Source of the DNA: Polymyxa betae
Lineage: Eukaryota > Endomyxa > Phytomyxea > Plasmodiophorida > Plasmodiophoridae
DNA length: 64,000 nucleotides
Direction: 5' to 3'
Assembly (NCBI GenBank): GCA_003693705.1
Contig: RBZT01000312.1
Location: 208,095 to 272,094 of the forward strand
The notes under the pieces are model-generated. The model saw nothing but the letters and a program-made list of their open reading frames with translations, ran no database searches and was not told the DNA's origin. The translations under genes were made by a program, and so were the position numbers. Within the stretch, counting starts at the first letter, position 1. The number at the start of each line of letters is the position of its first letter. Shown piece after piece: positions 12,802 through 23,488 of this stretch.

Positions 12802-14262
12802 CAGGTCGGAGCTAATCACAAAAATGACAGCAGAAAATCGAATAAAAGCCCACCGCTCTCATTATTTCAGAAGCCCTATTGTAATTTCAGTTATCGGCCT
12901 GCGATATGCAGCTACCAACGATGTCCGTCCGAGCAAAATCGTTCGGTTGATCGATGGGAATTACGGTCTCCGTCACGGTATCCGGACGCAACCCGCACGA
13001 TCTAGGCTTCGAGCGCCGATGGCATTGTCGGCGTGCACAATCCCAATTCTCTCTCTTGCACGAACACCATTTCGGAGACGATGATTGTAGAGGCCTTCCT
13101 CTTCACGATCCCATTGATGAGTTAGCGATCACCGCACCGACCGTAATACTGATCCCGTCTCAGCTTCTCAAATGACTGATCTCTTGTCGTCAGATCGCCA
13201 GTTGCTGAGTCCCGATAGCGAGTCTTGGAGCGATTGAATGACAAAGCCTCTAACATTGCAATTCTTGCTTCTCCAATCATCGATGATGATGAAGATGCTC
13301 AGCTGGGGAACCTGGAACAACATTCGGTCATGTCGTGTAGATCAGGATCAAACATAACAACAGAAGAATCGGCAGGAATCTGCGAACCAGATTCTGGATT
13401 GTAAGCTTCTAAACAGCGCTCGCTCCAACTTTCGAGGTAAATGATCGATTGAAGATGAAACTTCAAAGACCTGATTTCCACAATCCAGATATCGAGCTAG
13501 CTGAAGGCACGAATGAGCGACTCCTTCCTCTAGAGAATCCTCTCTTTCGAAGGTTGTCCGTTAACGAGGCGGAATCTAGACGTCGTTTCATCGGCGGTGC
13601 CGCAAGAGAAAACAGCACGTTTAGCCTTATCGGCTAGAGAATTAGAGCCAGTAGATCGCCGGGACATTGCTGCCAATGTTAGGACATTCGCCGGTCGGCC
13701 TTAATTACTCTGCTTTGATTGTAAAGCTGTTAAAGCTTTATGGAAGGGACTGGTAGCTTATGCGTAGACGAATGTCTAAACCCTGTCTGAGCATTCTCCT
13801 TAATTCCTATTTGTAAGTATTGCTAGCATCGGCTGCAATGTTATTATCTAACCTAAGCCATTTCAAGCGTCTTCGACAACTCGAAGATCGTTTGTCGCGT
13901 TCACGAATGACAGATAATCGGGCGCGGCATCGCGTTTATTCATTAGCTTGAGAAGAAGCAAATCTTGATCCATGTACCCGCCATTCGATGGTCGGAAGTG
14001 TGAATCAGATATGGCGCTCCTATGTGACTCACTTGTCGTGACACATACGATGGGAGTCAGACTTGGGCGGCAAACCCTAGCGTCACTCCGGTCCTGTCAA
14101 ATCAGCCGACTGCGCGGTTTTCGAATCACTCTCTCATTCGTTAAAGAAGTGCGCTCTCTCGCTCCTACGGTAGGACAAGACCCTCGCGGAGTCCGCATTC
14201 GGTTTTCAACGACTATCGGGGCCAATATAGTTACTGTGTGAGTCCGCGGGTATCGCTCCATC
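12802..14262. other. Region without a resolved gene; possible unassigned exons
   Basis: Open frames of 60-90 codons occur on the plus strand at about 12954-13175, 13200-13420 and 13449-13637, some with acidic or serine-rich character (for example IIDDDEDAQLGNLEQ near 13285). They could be extra exons of the preceding CARMIL-type gene, which would restore a regulatory tail, or a separate small gene. I could not join them with consistent phase. The part from about 13640 to 14262 looks non-coding and probably holds the promoter of the next gene. Confidence 0.3.
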
Positions 14263-15213
14263 ATGACGGACAATACTAACCTCGATGCCATGGCCAGCGG
14301 TGGCTCGCCTCACATTTCGTCCGCCACTGCATTGGGAACGGACCACGGCGGCGGCTTTGAAATTCCCTTCGCAAAACGCCAGCGGGAGGACGCTTGCGAC
14401 GAATCTGCCGCTAAAAAAGGCAAGATGGATATGAACAGCGACTCCGAGTTGCTTAAAGAGGATGCTGCGGCCCCCCAGGCCGATTTTAACAAGGGCTCCT
14501 GTCATCAGTGCAAATCGCGCCGTGCTATTGGCGATCTGATTTTCTGTACTAATATTGTCGATAAGAAGAACAAGCACTGCCGGAAGAAGTATTGTGAAGG
14601 CTGCTTAAAAAAGTTCTATAAGGAAGATGTCAGTGATCCTTCGCAGAGGACCAATTGGTCCTGCCCTTCCTGTCGTAAGATGTGTTGCTGCGCTGCCTGT
14701 CGAAGGCGTCGTGATCCTAAGGAAGCGTCGTCCCAAGTGGCTGCTCATCAGATGCCTAACGATCAGCCAATGATGCAATCGTTAGGTGGCCAGATGATGC
14801 AACCGAACTTTCCTCCATTCGAATCCTCTGGAATCTTTTCGTCGTTAATACGGGAACCATCTGGTGGTACACCGATTTCTTACATGGCTAACAATATGAG
14901 CGCATTTCAGCCCCAATTGCCCCAAGAGCATCCTCTGTTTAGCAGCCAAGGAAGCTCGACTGGCGGCGTCGCTCAAAGCTCATCATTCGCCATGCTTTAT
15001 GCTGTGGCGCAGATGCCTCATGTCCGAGATCAGATCAAGCAGATTCTAGACCGATCTGATTTGACCGACGAGGAGAAGGTCGAATCTATTGCCGCCCTAT
15101 TACGTCGAGCCGTCGTTGGCGACGAGAACGCAGATGGCAATGGTCAACAGCAATCGGATGACCCCGCGACGTGTGATGAGACAACGAACGAGTTTGGCAA
15201 CGAAGAGGCTTGA
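14263..15213 (+). CDS. CDCA7-like zinc-finger protein (zf-4CXXC_R1)
   Basis: Single-exon frame of 316 residues. Residues about 79-150 form a compact zinc-binding module with CHQC at 80-83, then paired cysteines in KYCEGCLKKFY, WSCPSCRKMC and CAACRRRRD. This order and spacing match the 4CXXC_R1 domain of CDCA7 and of some plant JmjC proteins. CDCA7 proteins work with the HELLS/DDM1 remodeller at hemimethylated DNA and heterochromatin. The N-terminus carries a probable nuclear localisation stretch (KRQRED...AAKKGK). The C-terminal half is Met/Gln/Ser-rich and likely disordered, ending in an acidic tail. No intron, unlike most neighbours. Partner and exact role are inferred from the domain only. 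Confidence 0.8.
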   Translation: MTDNTNLDAMASGGSPHISSATALGTDHGGGFEIPFAKRQREDACDESAAKKGKMDMNSDSELLKEDAAAPQADFNKGSCHQCKSRRAIGDLIFCTNIVDKKNKHCRKKYCEGCLKKFYKEDVSDPSQRTNWSCPSCRKMCCCAACRRRRDPKEASSQVAAHQMPNDQPMMQSLGGQMMQPNFPPFESSGIFSSLIREPSGGTPISYMANNMSAFQPQLPQEHPLFSSQGSSTGGVAQSSSFAMLYAVAQMPHVRDQIKQILDRSDLTDEEKVESIAALLRRAVVGDENADGNGQQQSDDPATCDETTNEFGNEEA

Positions 15214-15596
15214 ATGGTATATTCATCGATTGGTCGTTTTGATCGATTGACAGAGAGCTAGTGCTTGCTTGCCATTCGTTATCCGTGTCTTTCATCTATC
15301 GATCATTAAAACTCTGCATTATAATTATGATATCAAATTTTGGCTTCCTCTTGATGTCATATTCTGCTTCTTTTTGGTCAATTTCAAATCAAACCTTGTC
15401 TGCTTAAGTGCTGCATTGTGAGTACTTTTGGCGTAGCTGGGAACTTAATATCTAAACGCGGTCATTCCGGTTTGAGTAATTTTGCGAGAACGAAATGAAT
15501 AAGAGTAGTTTTTTCTAAATGAATACAGAACTCAAGGGCTTGTAAAATAGGTTTATTTTGTTTCGAAACAATTGACGACCATGTATAGTTACAAGG
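15214..15596. other. Convergent spacer with 3' ends of two genes
   Basis: Lies between the CDCA7-like stop (+) and the MAD2 stop (-). On the minus strand an AATAAA sits at 15552-15557, about 40 nt past the MAD2 stop. I see no coding potential. Confidence 0.5.
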
Positions 15597-16624
15597 TCAT
15601 TCGTCTGAATCTGGATTTCTATAGCTGACCATCGCATCCACTCGATGTATCTAGAGAACACTCAGAACACAATGGAAGAGTAAGAAAATTGTAAACCTTC
15701 GTTGTAAATGAGCGAAGCTTGACTTCAGCCGAATTCGCGATATACTTAGGGTCACTTTCTTCCCAAGCTTTCGGAACCTCTGTATCAAGGTCTGTATGAA
15801 TGAGTAGATCGAAAGTGCCTAAAAGATGTCAGGTTGCTTAGCATGCTTTCGTTTGCCAAATACATGGACTATCAAGCAGCGGCAAGAAAGTAACCGACGA
15901 TGTAATTTGTCTCATAATTGCTTGGATTTCTCTCATTATCTCCTATCATTGAAATCAGCATTTTGGCGTTTAGTCGTTTTGTGAAGCCCAACTTTTTCAG
16001 ATTTTGAGCTGGCGCTGTTATTCCTGCCGTTACAGTCTTCGTCGTTTCCTGGGACATCTGTAACTATATCAAATACCCATCTAATAAATAGTGCTGTCAG
16101 AAAAAACTTCAATGAGAAATTGATTCTTACCGCTCTAATGGCGACCCATCAAGTTGATTAGAAATTACAAGAACAAGGCATTGGACATGCCCAGTCGTAA
16201 GCCACTCTAATGCCATTGTAAATACTGCATGAAGCTGACAAAAAAGTTAGGCAGACCTGAAAGCTGGGTCAGAACTTGATCAAGGTATTCCACCAGCCCA
16301 GCATCAGTCGTAACAAGCTAAACATAAGCATCATAATCAAAGCAAACCAACAGTAGGCAGTCACTAACAAGCCTCAATCCATACTTTTCAGATGCTGAAA
16401 AGCTCTCCGGAGGATATATTCCACGTTGGTAAAGAATCGTGTTAATCGAAAACCCTGAACAATGAATTACTTTCTTCAGCCTCACATGGACCGAGAAACC
16501 GACCAAAGAACTCGGTGACAATCTGCGTCGATCCCTTCAATGTGATAGCATTCTTCGACGCTTGAGCCACACCAGACTGCAGACATCATTGAACCGCAGC
16601 TCCAGAATCAGCCATCATTACCAT
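15597..16624 (-). CDS. MAD2: Spindle assembly checkpoint protein MAD2 (HORMA domain)
   Basis: Exons (minus): 16622-16624 (the ATG alone), 16504-16576, 16369-16454, 16257-16317, 16131-16206, 15993-16080, 15864-15942, 15697-15818, 15597-15650. These give 213 residues, close to the 205 of human MAD2L1, with every phase closed. Conserved blocks: ITLKGSTQIVTEFF, SINTILYQRGIYP, VQCLVLVISNQ, LERWVFDI, IMRQITSSVTFLPLLD, FDLLIHTDLD, VPKAWEESDPKYI, EVKLRSFTT, and the mobile C-terminal safety-belt end IHRVDAMVSY. MAD2 binds MAD1 and CDC20 to hold the anaphase-promoting complex inactive until chromosomes are attached. Nine exons in about 1 kb make this the most intron-dense gene of the window. A first exon holding only the start codon is inferred, since no other in-frame ATG precedes the HORMA core. 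Confidence 0.95.
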
Positions 16625-16911
16625 ATGATTCTGGAACACGAACACGACGACTTTTAATTGTTAGAAAGGCGTAGAGAACAGCGCAGCCCAGCGTCATGAC
16701 TACCCACTTGCCATCTGATCATTCTCCCATTATACCATCTTTGTGTTGAAATCCTTGTGTATCTCTTGACTCCTATTACGAGCTGAGGCCATCGTTATTT
16801 TCCGAGTTGAATCGGTTTCTTTCGAAATCAGCAATTGAGTGAAGATGCAGCGGTGGGGCCCACCATGACGAACAGCAACCATGCTGTTCAGAGTTCAGCT
16901 TGTTGTGAACC
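16625..16911. promoter_or_regulatory. Divergent promoter region, MAD2 / C2-coiled-coil gene
   Basis: The 287 bp between the MAD2 start (-) and the next start (+). It contains no convincing open frame and no clear TATA box. Both genes could share it. Confidence 0.35.
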
Positions 16912-19886
16912 ATGTCTGCAGCGAATCTTCATCAGCAGTTGATACAGATCTACATCTGCTCTTGCCAGTCGCCTTCGACGCTTAAAGAATTCGTAGTACA
17001 GATACCGGGAGCGGAATCTGTGAAAGTATCTTTAGAAAGCGAACGATGGGTTTTCGATCGCGGTCAAAGATGTCTCCCGGTTTACATCCATTTCACCGAT
17101 CAGCTAAATGTCGTAGCTATTGAGTTATGGTCGAATTCAAGCAACGTTCCAGTTTCTGTATTCCCTTTAGAACTGAGCGACTTGCAAATCGGAAAATCTG
17201 TCTCGCATTCGCTTAAATGGATTGATAATGGCGCGATTAAGCACTGCAATGTTGTCATTGCTAAGGTTTGATATTATTCGATTCCACATAAAACGCTTAG
17301 ACAGTATAGGCTCAAATCTTCACCCCGAGTCGATTCGCTAACGCTACCGCTTACAACAAACCAAATATCGATCCTGACTTTCAGTTATTCGTTTCCCGAT
17401 GCACGTATAACAGCTCAGTACAGCCAGGCAGAAGTGTGGTCATTGTCAGTAATGCAAATGGTTATAGAGGAACGAAATCTCTGTCTCGCGTTTGGAGCCG
17501 GTAAAGCCTTTAAGAAACGTCATCCAATATTTAGCATGAGCGTTTTGACAGAAATCAAATATGGAACGAAAGCATCAGCTTGGAACGTCTCAACCCCCAG
17601 TCTGGGGCAACTTCGTCTCTTGATCTTGCTATAATCGATGCAGATTCTGATTCACCTCAAACGCTTGCGCGTTTCCAGCCAATCCCTCTAAATGGCCACT
17701 TTGCGACCCGGTAATTCGAAGTGTTCTACGATTACATTTGTAGTCTAAGTTTATTTAGGGGACATTTTTCGGTTCCAAATGTGAATGATAGCATTGAGGC
17801 CACTTTATTTCTTTCTATTTCGGTATGGAGAATACCCCTGGAGTGCACTCAATTAACAAGTTATGTTAGCCGGTGGTAGATTCCGCTTATGAATCCGCGC
17901 TGCTTGATGCAAATCCCATCTGGGAAAAAGTCCAGGTTGCTTCTTACTCTATATAAAACTGTGAGAATCTGACTAAGACGCAGATTTCTTTCCATTCAAT
18001 TCAGCTTCCTGACATTGATATTGATACAGTCTTTATCACAGCCTTCCTTTCTGTTAATATCGAACAATATCAGAAGAAGGTTGATGATTCCCTGGTATGT
18101 TTTCGAATCACTCCTAATAATAAAGATGAAAGGTTCTTGGTAGATGCTTTGGCCGCCTTTTCCTGTTTCAAAACTGGTCAAGGCTGGCGACCAGACTGAA
18201 TCTATTTCGTTGTGTGGTGAAGATTCTTCTTACCGATTCTGTAAGCATCAGCTGGTCAGATCTTGCTGCATATAACATCTAATCTCTCTTTGTTTATCGC
18301 AGACCTCAGTGGCCCTATCAAAAGGTTGTCGTTTCCAACATTAAGTCTAGATACCTCAATATTCGACGATAAGGTTCGCTTATGATTGCTTTAATCTCTG
18401 TCCCAACCTCTATGCAGCAAATTGTCTTCAGCCAAGGTTGTTTCATAGTAGCTGAAATATACTCGTATCCGAAAGTAGCAGAATTATCCCCCTATCTCTT
18501 AGGTATATCTGTGCTTCTGGGTGATGCGTATCTAAACCGTTATCAGGATATTGCTCAATGAAGTTGAGTGATCGAAGCCTCGTTTCTACTAGCACGGTCT
18601 ATGGTTGTGGTGGTACTCTAACGTGGTCTGCGTGTAGACCAAATAAAAGCAGGTTTGCTAATGAAGGCGAGATCAGTTGGAGTTCAGTGAAGGTTGCCAA
18701 ACACATAATTCTCTGCAAGTTGATATAGCTAATTTACATAGAATGAAGCAACGACTGGAATGAGGAAATCCGAGGTCATCTTGCAGAAAGCCCATCGGAT
18801 ACTTCACCTCACCCGAGTCCCTGCTTTGCGTTTGAATAGAAGCAACGACCAGGAATCGAAACTCAAAGGCCTTTTAGAAGAAGCTCAGCAGGAGCTAATT
18901 ATCACCAGAAAAGATTGCAAACGGTTGCAATTCGTCGTTATCAATTTCACTCTCTGAATGCTCTTAGGCTAGAGAGTGAGCTGGAAGATAAAGCTGCGGC
19001 GTTGAATGCTTGTATTGAAAAGGCACGAGAGCTGGAGCGGCAGTGTGAGCAAGTATGCATTAACCTGTTGACAGAATTCATTGTACTAACTCGAAGCACG
19101 TAGCTAAATAATGACAAATGGTTGTTGGAAAACAGATTGAATGAGTATGTCCAATTACAGGAGAAATTTCTCCAAAACACTGGTATCGAAGGCTCTCCGT
19201 TAAATGTGGCCCAATTACAAACATTGCTAAAGCAGTCAAGACATGATATTGACACCCTAAAAAGTGAGAATGATGACAAGCAAAGACTAATTGAGTCACT
19301 GAAGAGTCGAATTCACAAAACGTCCAAGCTGGAGAAAACCTTGGCAACAATTAAAGAGGCTCATGCTGCACAGACGAATTATTTACAATCCATTCAAGTG
19401 GGTTTCTTAGATTCGAATTCCGACTCATCTAAAGGGTTTTTATAGGATGACAGAAAGAAGATCGAGAAGTTTTACAAAACAATTCAGTATCAAGAAGATA
19501 TTATCGTTAATCTTGAAGGCCTTCTTCGCTCTTGCCAAACAGTTCCTGTCGGGCCTTCAGTTGGTTCTGAATTATCTGCTCAAGGTGACAATTGGAAAGA
19601 GCGAGCATTGAAAGCTGAAGTAAGTACGATGAGACAGTGAAATCTGTAATAACACAATTATAGGCAAGATGTAATGCGTTTGAAGGTGAATTACGAATTG
19701 CTGCTGAACACTATGGCAAAGAAATAGCTTCGTTGCAAACACAACTAATGGAAGCTAATATTAGGCCTAAGGTACCCAATGCCCAACACGAAAGTATTGC
19801 ACTTACATCGAGGTTTTTTGTAGTCTGCTGATTCCACATTATCAGTGAATGTCGAAGATTTTGATGAACTGGAAAGAGAGCAATGA
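16912..19886 (+). CDS. C2-domain and coiled-coil protein (CCDC33-like?)
   Basis: Many small exons. Clear ones begin with 16912-17268, then resume at about 17316 after a 46 nt intron, and the last ends with the TGA at 19884-19886. The first two thirds contain beta-rich segments resembling C2 sandwiches (LPVYIHFTDQLNVVAIEL; HCNVVIAK; IQLPDIDIDTVFITAFLSVN). The last third is a coiled coil rich in Glu, Lys, Leu and Gln (LKGLLEEAQQEL; LKSENDDKQRLIESLKSRI; IQYQEDIIVNLEGLLRSC). The order of C2 modules then coiled coil recalls the ciliary or centrosomal proteins CCDC33 and CEP120. I favour a CCDC33-like protein on the coil segment with a repeated EDIIVNLEGLL-type motif, but this is weak. Individual exon borders in 17.6-18.8 kb are only partly resolved. 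Confidence 0.45.
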
Positions 19887-20873
19887 ACCAACCTCAACAG
19901 CAAACATTAAAGATGTTAGACTGGAATGAGTTCTTCAGCGAGATTTAATAGCTCATTATAAATAAGAGGTTATTAATCAAGCATGTTTTTCGATAAATGT
20001 GATGTCTTTTAGTATGTCTTACATAAAATGAAAATACTTACAATTCCGGGATAGAAACATATTACAACTTCTAAATTCTGCAAAATTTGGACTTTGTTTG
20101 TAGAACGCATTTTACGCACTCAACGAAGCATTTTCAGCGACGCAGCAATCTCTGAACGGATCGATTCTGCGAGATGCAGAATTGTTTGTACGTTTGTTTA
20201 GGTTTGCGACTCAAACGGACGAGGAATTAAGCCGTTCTCTATTGTCAGTGTTTTAGAAACCGTTCGATTAAATCTTTTGAATAGATCAAGTCTTTTAAAC
20301 TGCTGTTGGGAATTCGCTGCGACCCTGTATGCATTGCTCTCGGAAAATGGAGCGTCGAACGTTAATGGATGATGGACTGGATTGGAAATACACTCAAAAG
20401 CAATGGTACCGAAGCACCTCTTTTAGTCACTCCTCCATGTATTGGGAATAGGCTCAAACATGCCCCATCAAACATCGGCACTGACACACGAACGAATACA
20501 ACCTGAGCATTCAATCGCTGGGTCCATCTCAGAGCACCACATCATGCACCAAGACGAACCGAAAGCGACCTCTACAAGTAGAATCTCCCTTTGAGTCGCT
20601 GGTTTGGAAGGTTCCGTTGAGAGCCTTCCGAGGCTCCGAAGGACAAGTCAGACGGACCATTTATAGATCCGAAGCCAAGTCATTAAGAGCCCTGGATTAT
20701 GGCCTGCCACTGTACCAGATAACAGTCGTGAGCGCACTTTCTCAAAGCCAAAAAAGCTTCCATTCTGTCAGAGACGTCACTGTTTGGTACATCCTATCAT
20801 TCGAACCAGTCTTCGCCCTTCTGGATCGCAGTTCCTCTGCCTCATCCATTTATATTTTTTGTGTTGGTTTGCA
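19887..20873. other. Gene-poor stretch
   Basis: Almost 1 kb with no convincing gene. Short frames exist (a 34-codon one near 20351), but no splice-consistent chain or recognisable protein was found. The last part should hold the promoter and 5' leader of the aldo-keto reductase gene. Confidence 0.4.
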
Positions 20874-23363
20874 ATGGCGACTGAGCTGGTGCTGGGCACG
20901 TATCGTCTCAAAGACCTTGACGTCATCAATGACGTGATTGCTTTTGCTGCTAACAATGGTATCACTCTCATCGATACCGCTAGCCTATATGGCAATGAGC
21001 AGAGCGTGTATTCGACGGCTGCTAAATACGGTCTTCGAGTTGGCTCCAAGATTCATCAGCGGCTGCTTCCTGGCGCCACTCTCGACCTTGCTCGCAAGAT
21101 GTTCGAGATGAATGAGAGTCGACCGCTGTCTCGGATTCTGATGCACAATCCGCTTCCGCTGCACATGTGGCGTGATCTGGAAGAAGCCGTTCGCAAGGGT
21201 TATACCGAATCCATCGGTATATGCAATGTGGATACCAAGACATTGCAAAAGCTGGTCAATGCCGCCGAGATTAAGCCGAGTGTCGTTCAAGTTGAGCTTC
21301 ACCCATTCTTGCCCAATCTCGATGCCACTTTGGCTTTGCTATATTATTGCAAGGAGCATGAAATCGCGTTTGAAGCTCATAGTGTTCTGGGTGGTGGGAG
21401 CCCTATTGTTCGTTCGACCAAGGAAACTCCTCTGCAGGCAATTTCTAACCAGCTTGGCTGGGATTCGTCGGTAACAGCCCAGCATTTGATTAAGTGGATT
21501 CGCTTCACAGCTCCAGGTGCTGCTATCTGTATCAAATCGAGTTCTGTCGATCGCCTCAAGGCGTTGGTTCAAGCTGCTTCTGATGCAGATTCTTCCACGT
21601 TCTGCGACCTGACGTCCCGCATCACTCCATTCCGTGTCTACCCGGTGAATGATTCAAATCCTTTGGTGACATCGATTGAGAACGATGGCGTATTTTCCTG
21701 CCTTGGTCCCGATGCCTGGTCCTGTCTCGAAAATCCGTCTGATGATGTAGTTGAACGTGTCGCCTCTCTTATCAAAGCGGATGAAGCCGTTCTGCTGTCA
21801 GAAGGTTCCAGTGGCACTTTATCCGGCGTTGCCATGCACCTGCATGGTGCCAAATCTGGATGTGGCGACACCAATCTTTTCACTCGTGTTGCTATCTCTC
21901 TATTTGGCGATGAAGAATGTGCTCGTATCTTCAAGGAGGTTGACTTGCCTACTGATCCGAAGGAAGTTCGTAAACTGTGGGCTTTGTACCCATCGCTTTC
22001 CTCTTGCGTCTCTAAGCTTAACAATTTGTTGAAAACTCTACGCGCTGGCATAGACAAGAAGATGAAAGATTCTAAAGGCGGAACCAGCTGTCAGCTAGTC
22101 CATGTCAATGCTCTGGATGCTGATTCGACACCGGAAATTCCTGATTCCGTTCAGAATCCCATTGCCATGCCTGTTGTCATTCCTTCTTTTGATGAGCTTG
22201 CTCCGTTCTTCAATTGGTTGGCCAATCTGACCCAACAACCGGCCTCTGATGTGCAGTTTGGTCGAGGCGCTCTGCTGCTGGGTGGTCATCTGGACATGTG
22301 CAAACAAGTTGTTGGCCCTGCTCATATGGGCAAACTTTGTGAAGCTGTCAAGAAGGTTGCTCCGTTGGGTGTCGTCGATCATTTCTTACTTGGTAATAAC
22401 ATCGCTTTTGAAGACGCTGAGCGGACTTCGGGTCTTGGTGCTCAAGAAGCGTCATCATTAACGCGAGAACAAGGCGTTGAAAATCTGTTGGAGATTATGA
22501 AGCCAGAGTATGGTATCAAAACGTGGTATTTGGCTGGCAACTGCATCGATGGCGATATCACCAAACGCATTGTCGATGTTTTGAGTTCAAACGAAGTGTG
22601 CGACTCGTTGTGGCTGAAGAGGAATCCATTGGGACCTGTTGGTGGGCAGGCGATCGGCCGTCTACTGGGGCTAAACAAGCATCTCAAAATGCTGGATTTA
22701 CACAATACTGGCCTATGCGATGAAGGTGTCATTCTTATGAACGAGGAGCTGAAGAAGTATGGGCCCCTGGATTCTTCTCTTCAACATATTCATCTTGGCG
22801 CCAACGGAATCACTTCCAAATCGATTCCGGCTTTGTCTGAATTCCTACTGGCTTTCTCCTCGAAGCTTGAAAGCATCTATTTGGACATCAATCAGATTGG
22901 AGACGATGGCATTGCTGTCCTTGCTCGCGCTCTGGAGAAGTGCTCCCACTTAAGGCGCTTGACTCTTGGATCTAATCGCCTCACTGATGCTGGGTTAACG
23001 ACGATCCGTGACTTAGTTATGGGTCTGCCAAGTGTTGAAATGCTGAACGTCGGTTTCTACAAGAGTACTGCTGCACTTGGAGAGCAATACGATAGCTTCA
23101 CAAACGCTGAACCAATGATCGACGTCGTCAAACACCATCCTTCATTGAAGTTATTGAAAGTCGAGAAATCCGGCCTACCTGAGTCCGAATGCCAGCGCCT
23201 AATCGATATTGTTCAAGAGCACGGAAAGATCACGTTATATACCCGGCAGCAGATCAACTACTTGATGAAAGACATCGTCGTGCACAGTGAAGACGAGCTC
23301 AGCTATCTTCGGAACCCCAAGCTCGTCGACCATATTTTCAGCATCTACCGCAACAACATGTAA
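20874..23363 (+). CDS. Aldo-keto reductase fused to leucine-rich repeats
   Basis: Intronless frame of 829 residues from the ATG at 20874. The frame is open upstream, but that extension lacks an ATG and is hydrophobic. Residues 1 to about 270 are an aldo-keto reductase barrel with the catalytic tetrad readable as Asp34 and Tyr39 (LIDTASLYGNE), Lys59 (VGSKI) and His91 (ILMHNP). KSSSVDRLKALVQA is the family's phosphate-binding end. Residues about 300-545 are a linker with no family I know. Residues about 547-760 are ribonuclease-inhibitor-type LRRs (LWLKRNPLGPVGGQAIGRLL, LDLHNTGLCDEGV, LTLGSNRLTDAGL). An NADPH-dependent carbonyl reductase tethered to a protein-binding LRR is the plain reading, and the substrate is unknown. 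An AATAAA follows the stop by 2 nt. Confidence 0.85.
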   Translation: MATELVLGTYRLKDLDVINDVIAFAANNGITLIDTASLYGNEQSVYSTAAKYGLRVGSKIHQRLLPGATLDLARKMFEMNESRPLSRILMHNPLPLHMWRDLEEAVRKGYTESIGICNVDTKTLQKLVNAAEIKPSVVQVELHPFLPNLDATLALLYYCKEHEIAFEAHSVLGGGSPIVRSTKETPLQAISNQLGWDSSVTAQHLIKWIRFTAPGAAICIKSSSVDRLKALVQAASDADSSTFCDLTSRITPFRVYPVNDSNPLVTSIENDGVFSCLGPDAWSCLENPSDDVVERVASLIKADEAVLLSEGSSGTLSGVAMHLHGAKSGCGDTNLFTRVAISLFGDEECARIFKEVDLPTDPKEVRKLWALYPSLSSCVSKLNNLLKTLRAGIDKKMKDSKGGTSCQLVHVNALDADSTPEIPDSVQNPIAMPVVIPSFDELAPFFNWLANLTQQPASDVQFGRGALLLGGHLDMCKQVVGPAHMGKLCEAVKKVAPLGVVDHFLLGNNIAFEDAERTSGLGAQEASSLTREQGVENLLEIMKPEYGIKTWYLAGNCIDGDITKRIVDVLSSNEVCDSLWLKRNPLGPVGGQAIGRLLGLNKHLKMLDLHNTGLCDEGVILMNEELKKYGPLDSSLQHIHLGANGITSKSIPALSEFLLAFSSKLESIYLDINQIGDDGIAVLARALEKCSHLRRLTLGSNRLTDAGLTTIRDLVMGLPSVEMLNVGFYKSTAALGEQYDSFTNAEPMIDVVKHHPSLKLLKVEKSGLPESECQRLIDIVQEHGKITLYTRQQINYLMKDIVVHSEDELSYLRNPKLVDHIFSIYRNNM

Positions 23364-23365
23364 TC

Positions 23366-23371
23366 AATAAA
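23366..23371 (+). terminator. AATAAA polyadenylation signal of the AKR-LRR gene
   Basis: The hexamer starts 3 nt after the TAA stop at 23361-23363. Its position suggests an extremely short 3' untranslated region. Confidence 0.5.
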
Positions 23372-23488
23372 GAAACTCATTGTCTTCAGATTCCATCTTC
23401 ATTATGCCGATTGCGTTATCGTCTCGAGCAGCGTCATTATAGATGTTGGGACGGAGTTGACGGAGGTCTGTCTCATTGATGATAGTGT

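Noticed and set aside
16049-16064. A 16 nt mini-intron in MAD2 (gttacagatgtcccag) that would place FDI directly before ETTKTV
   Set aside because: Reading straight through gives FDIVTDVPGNDED and leads in frame to a canonical 50 nt GT-AG intron (15943-15992), so no mini-intron is needed.
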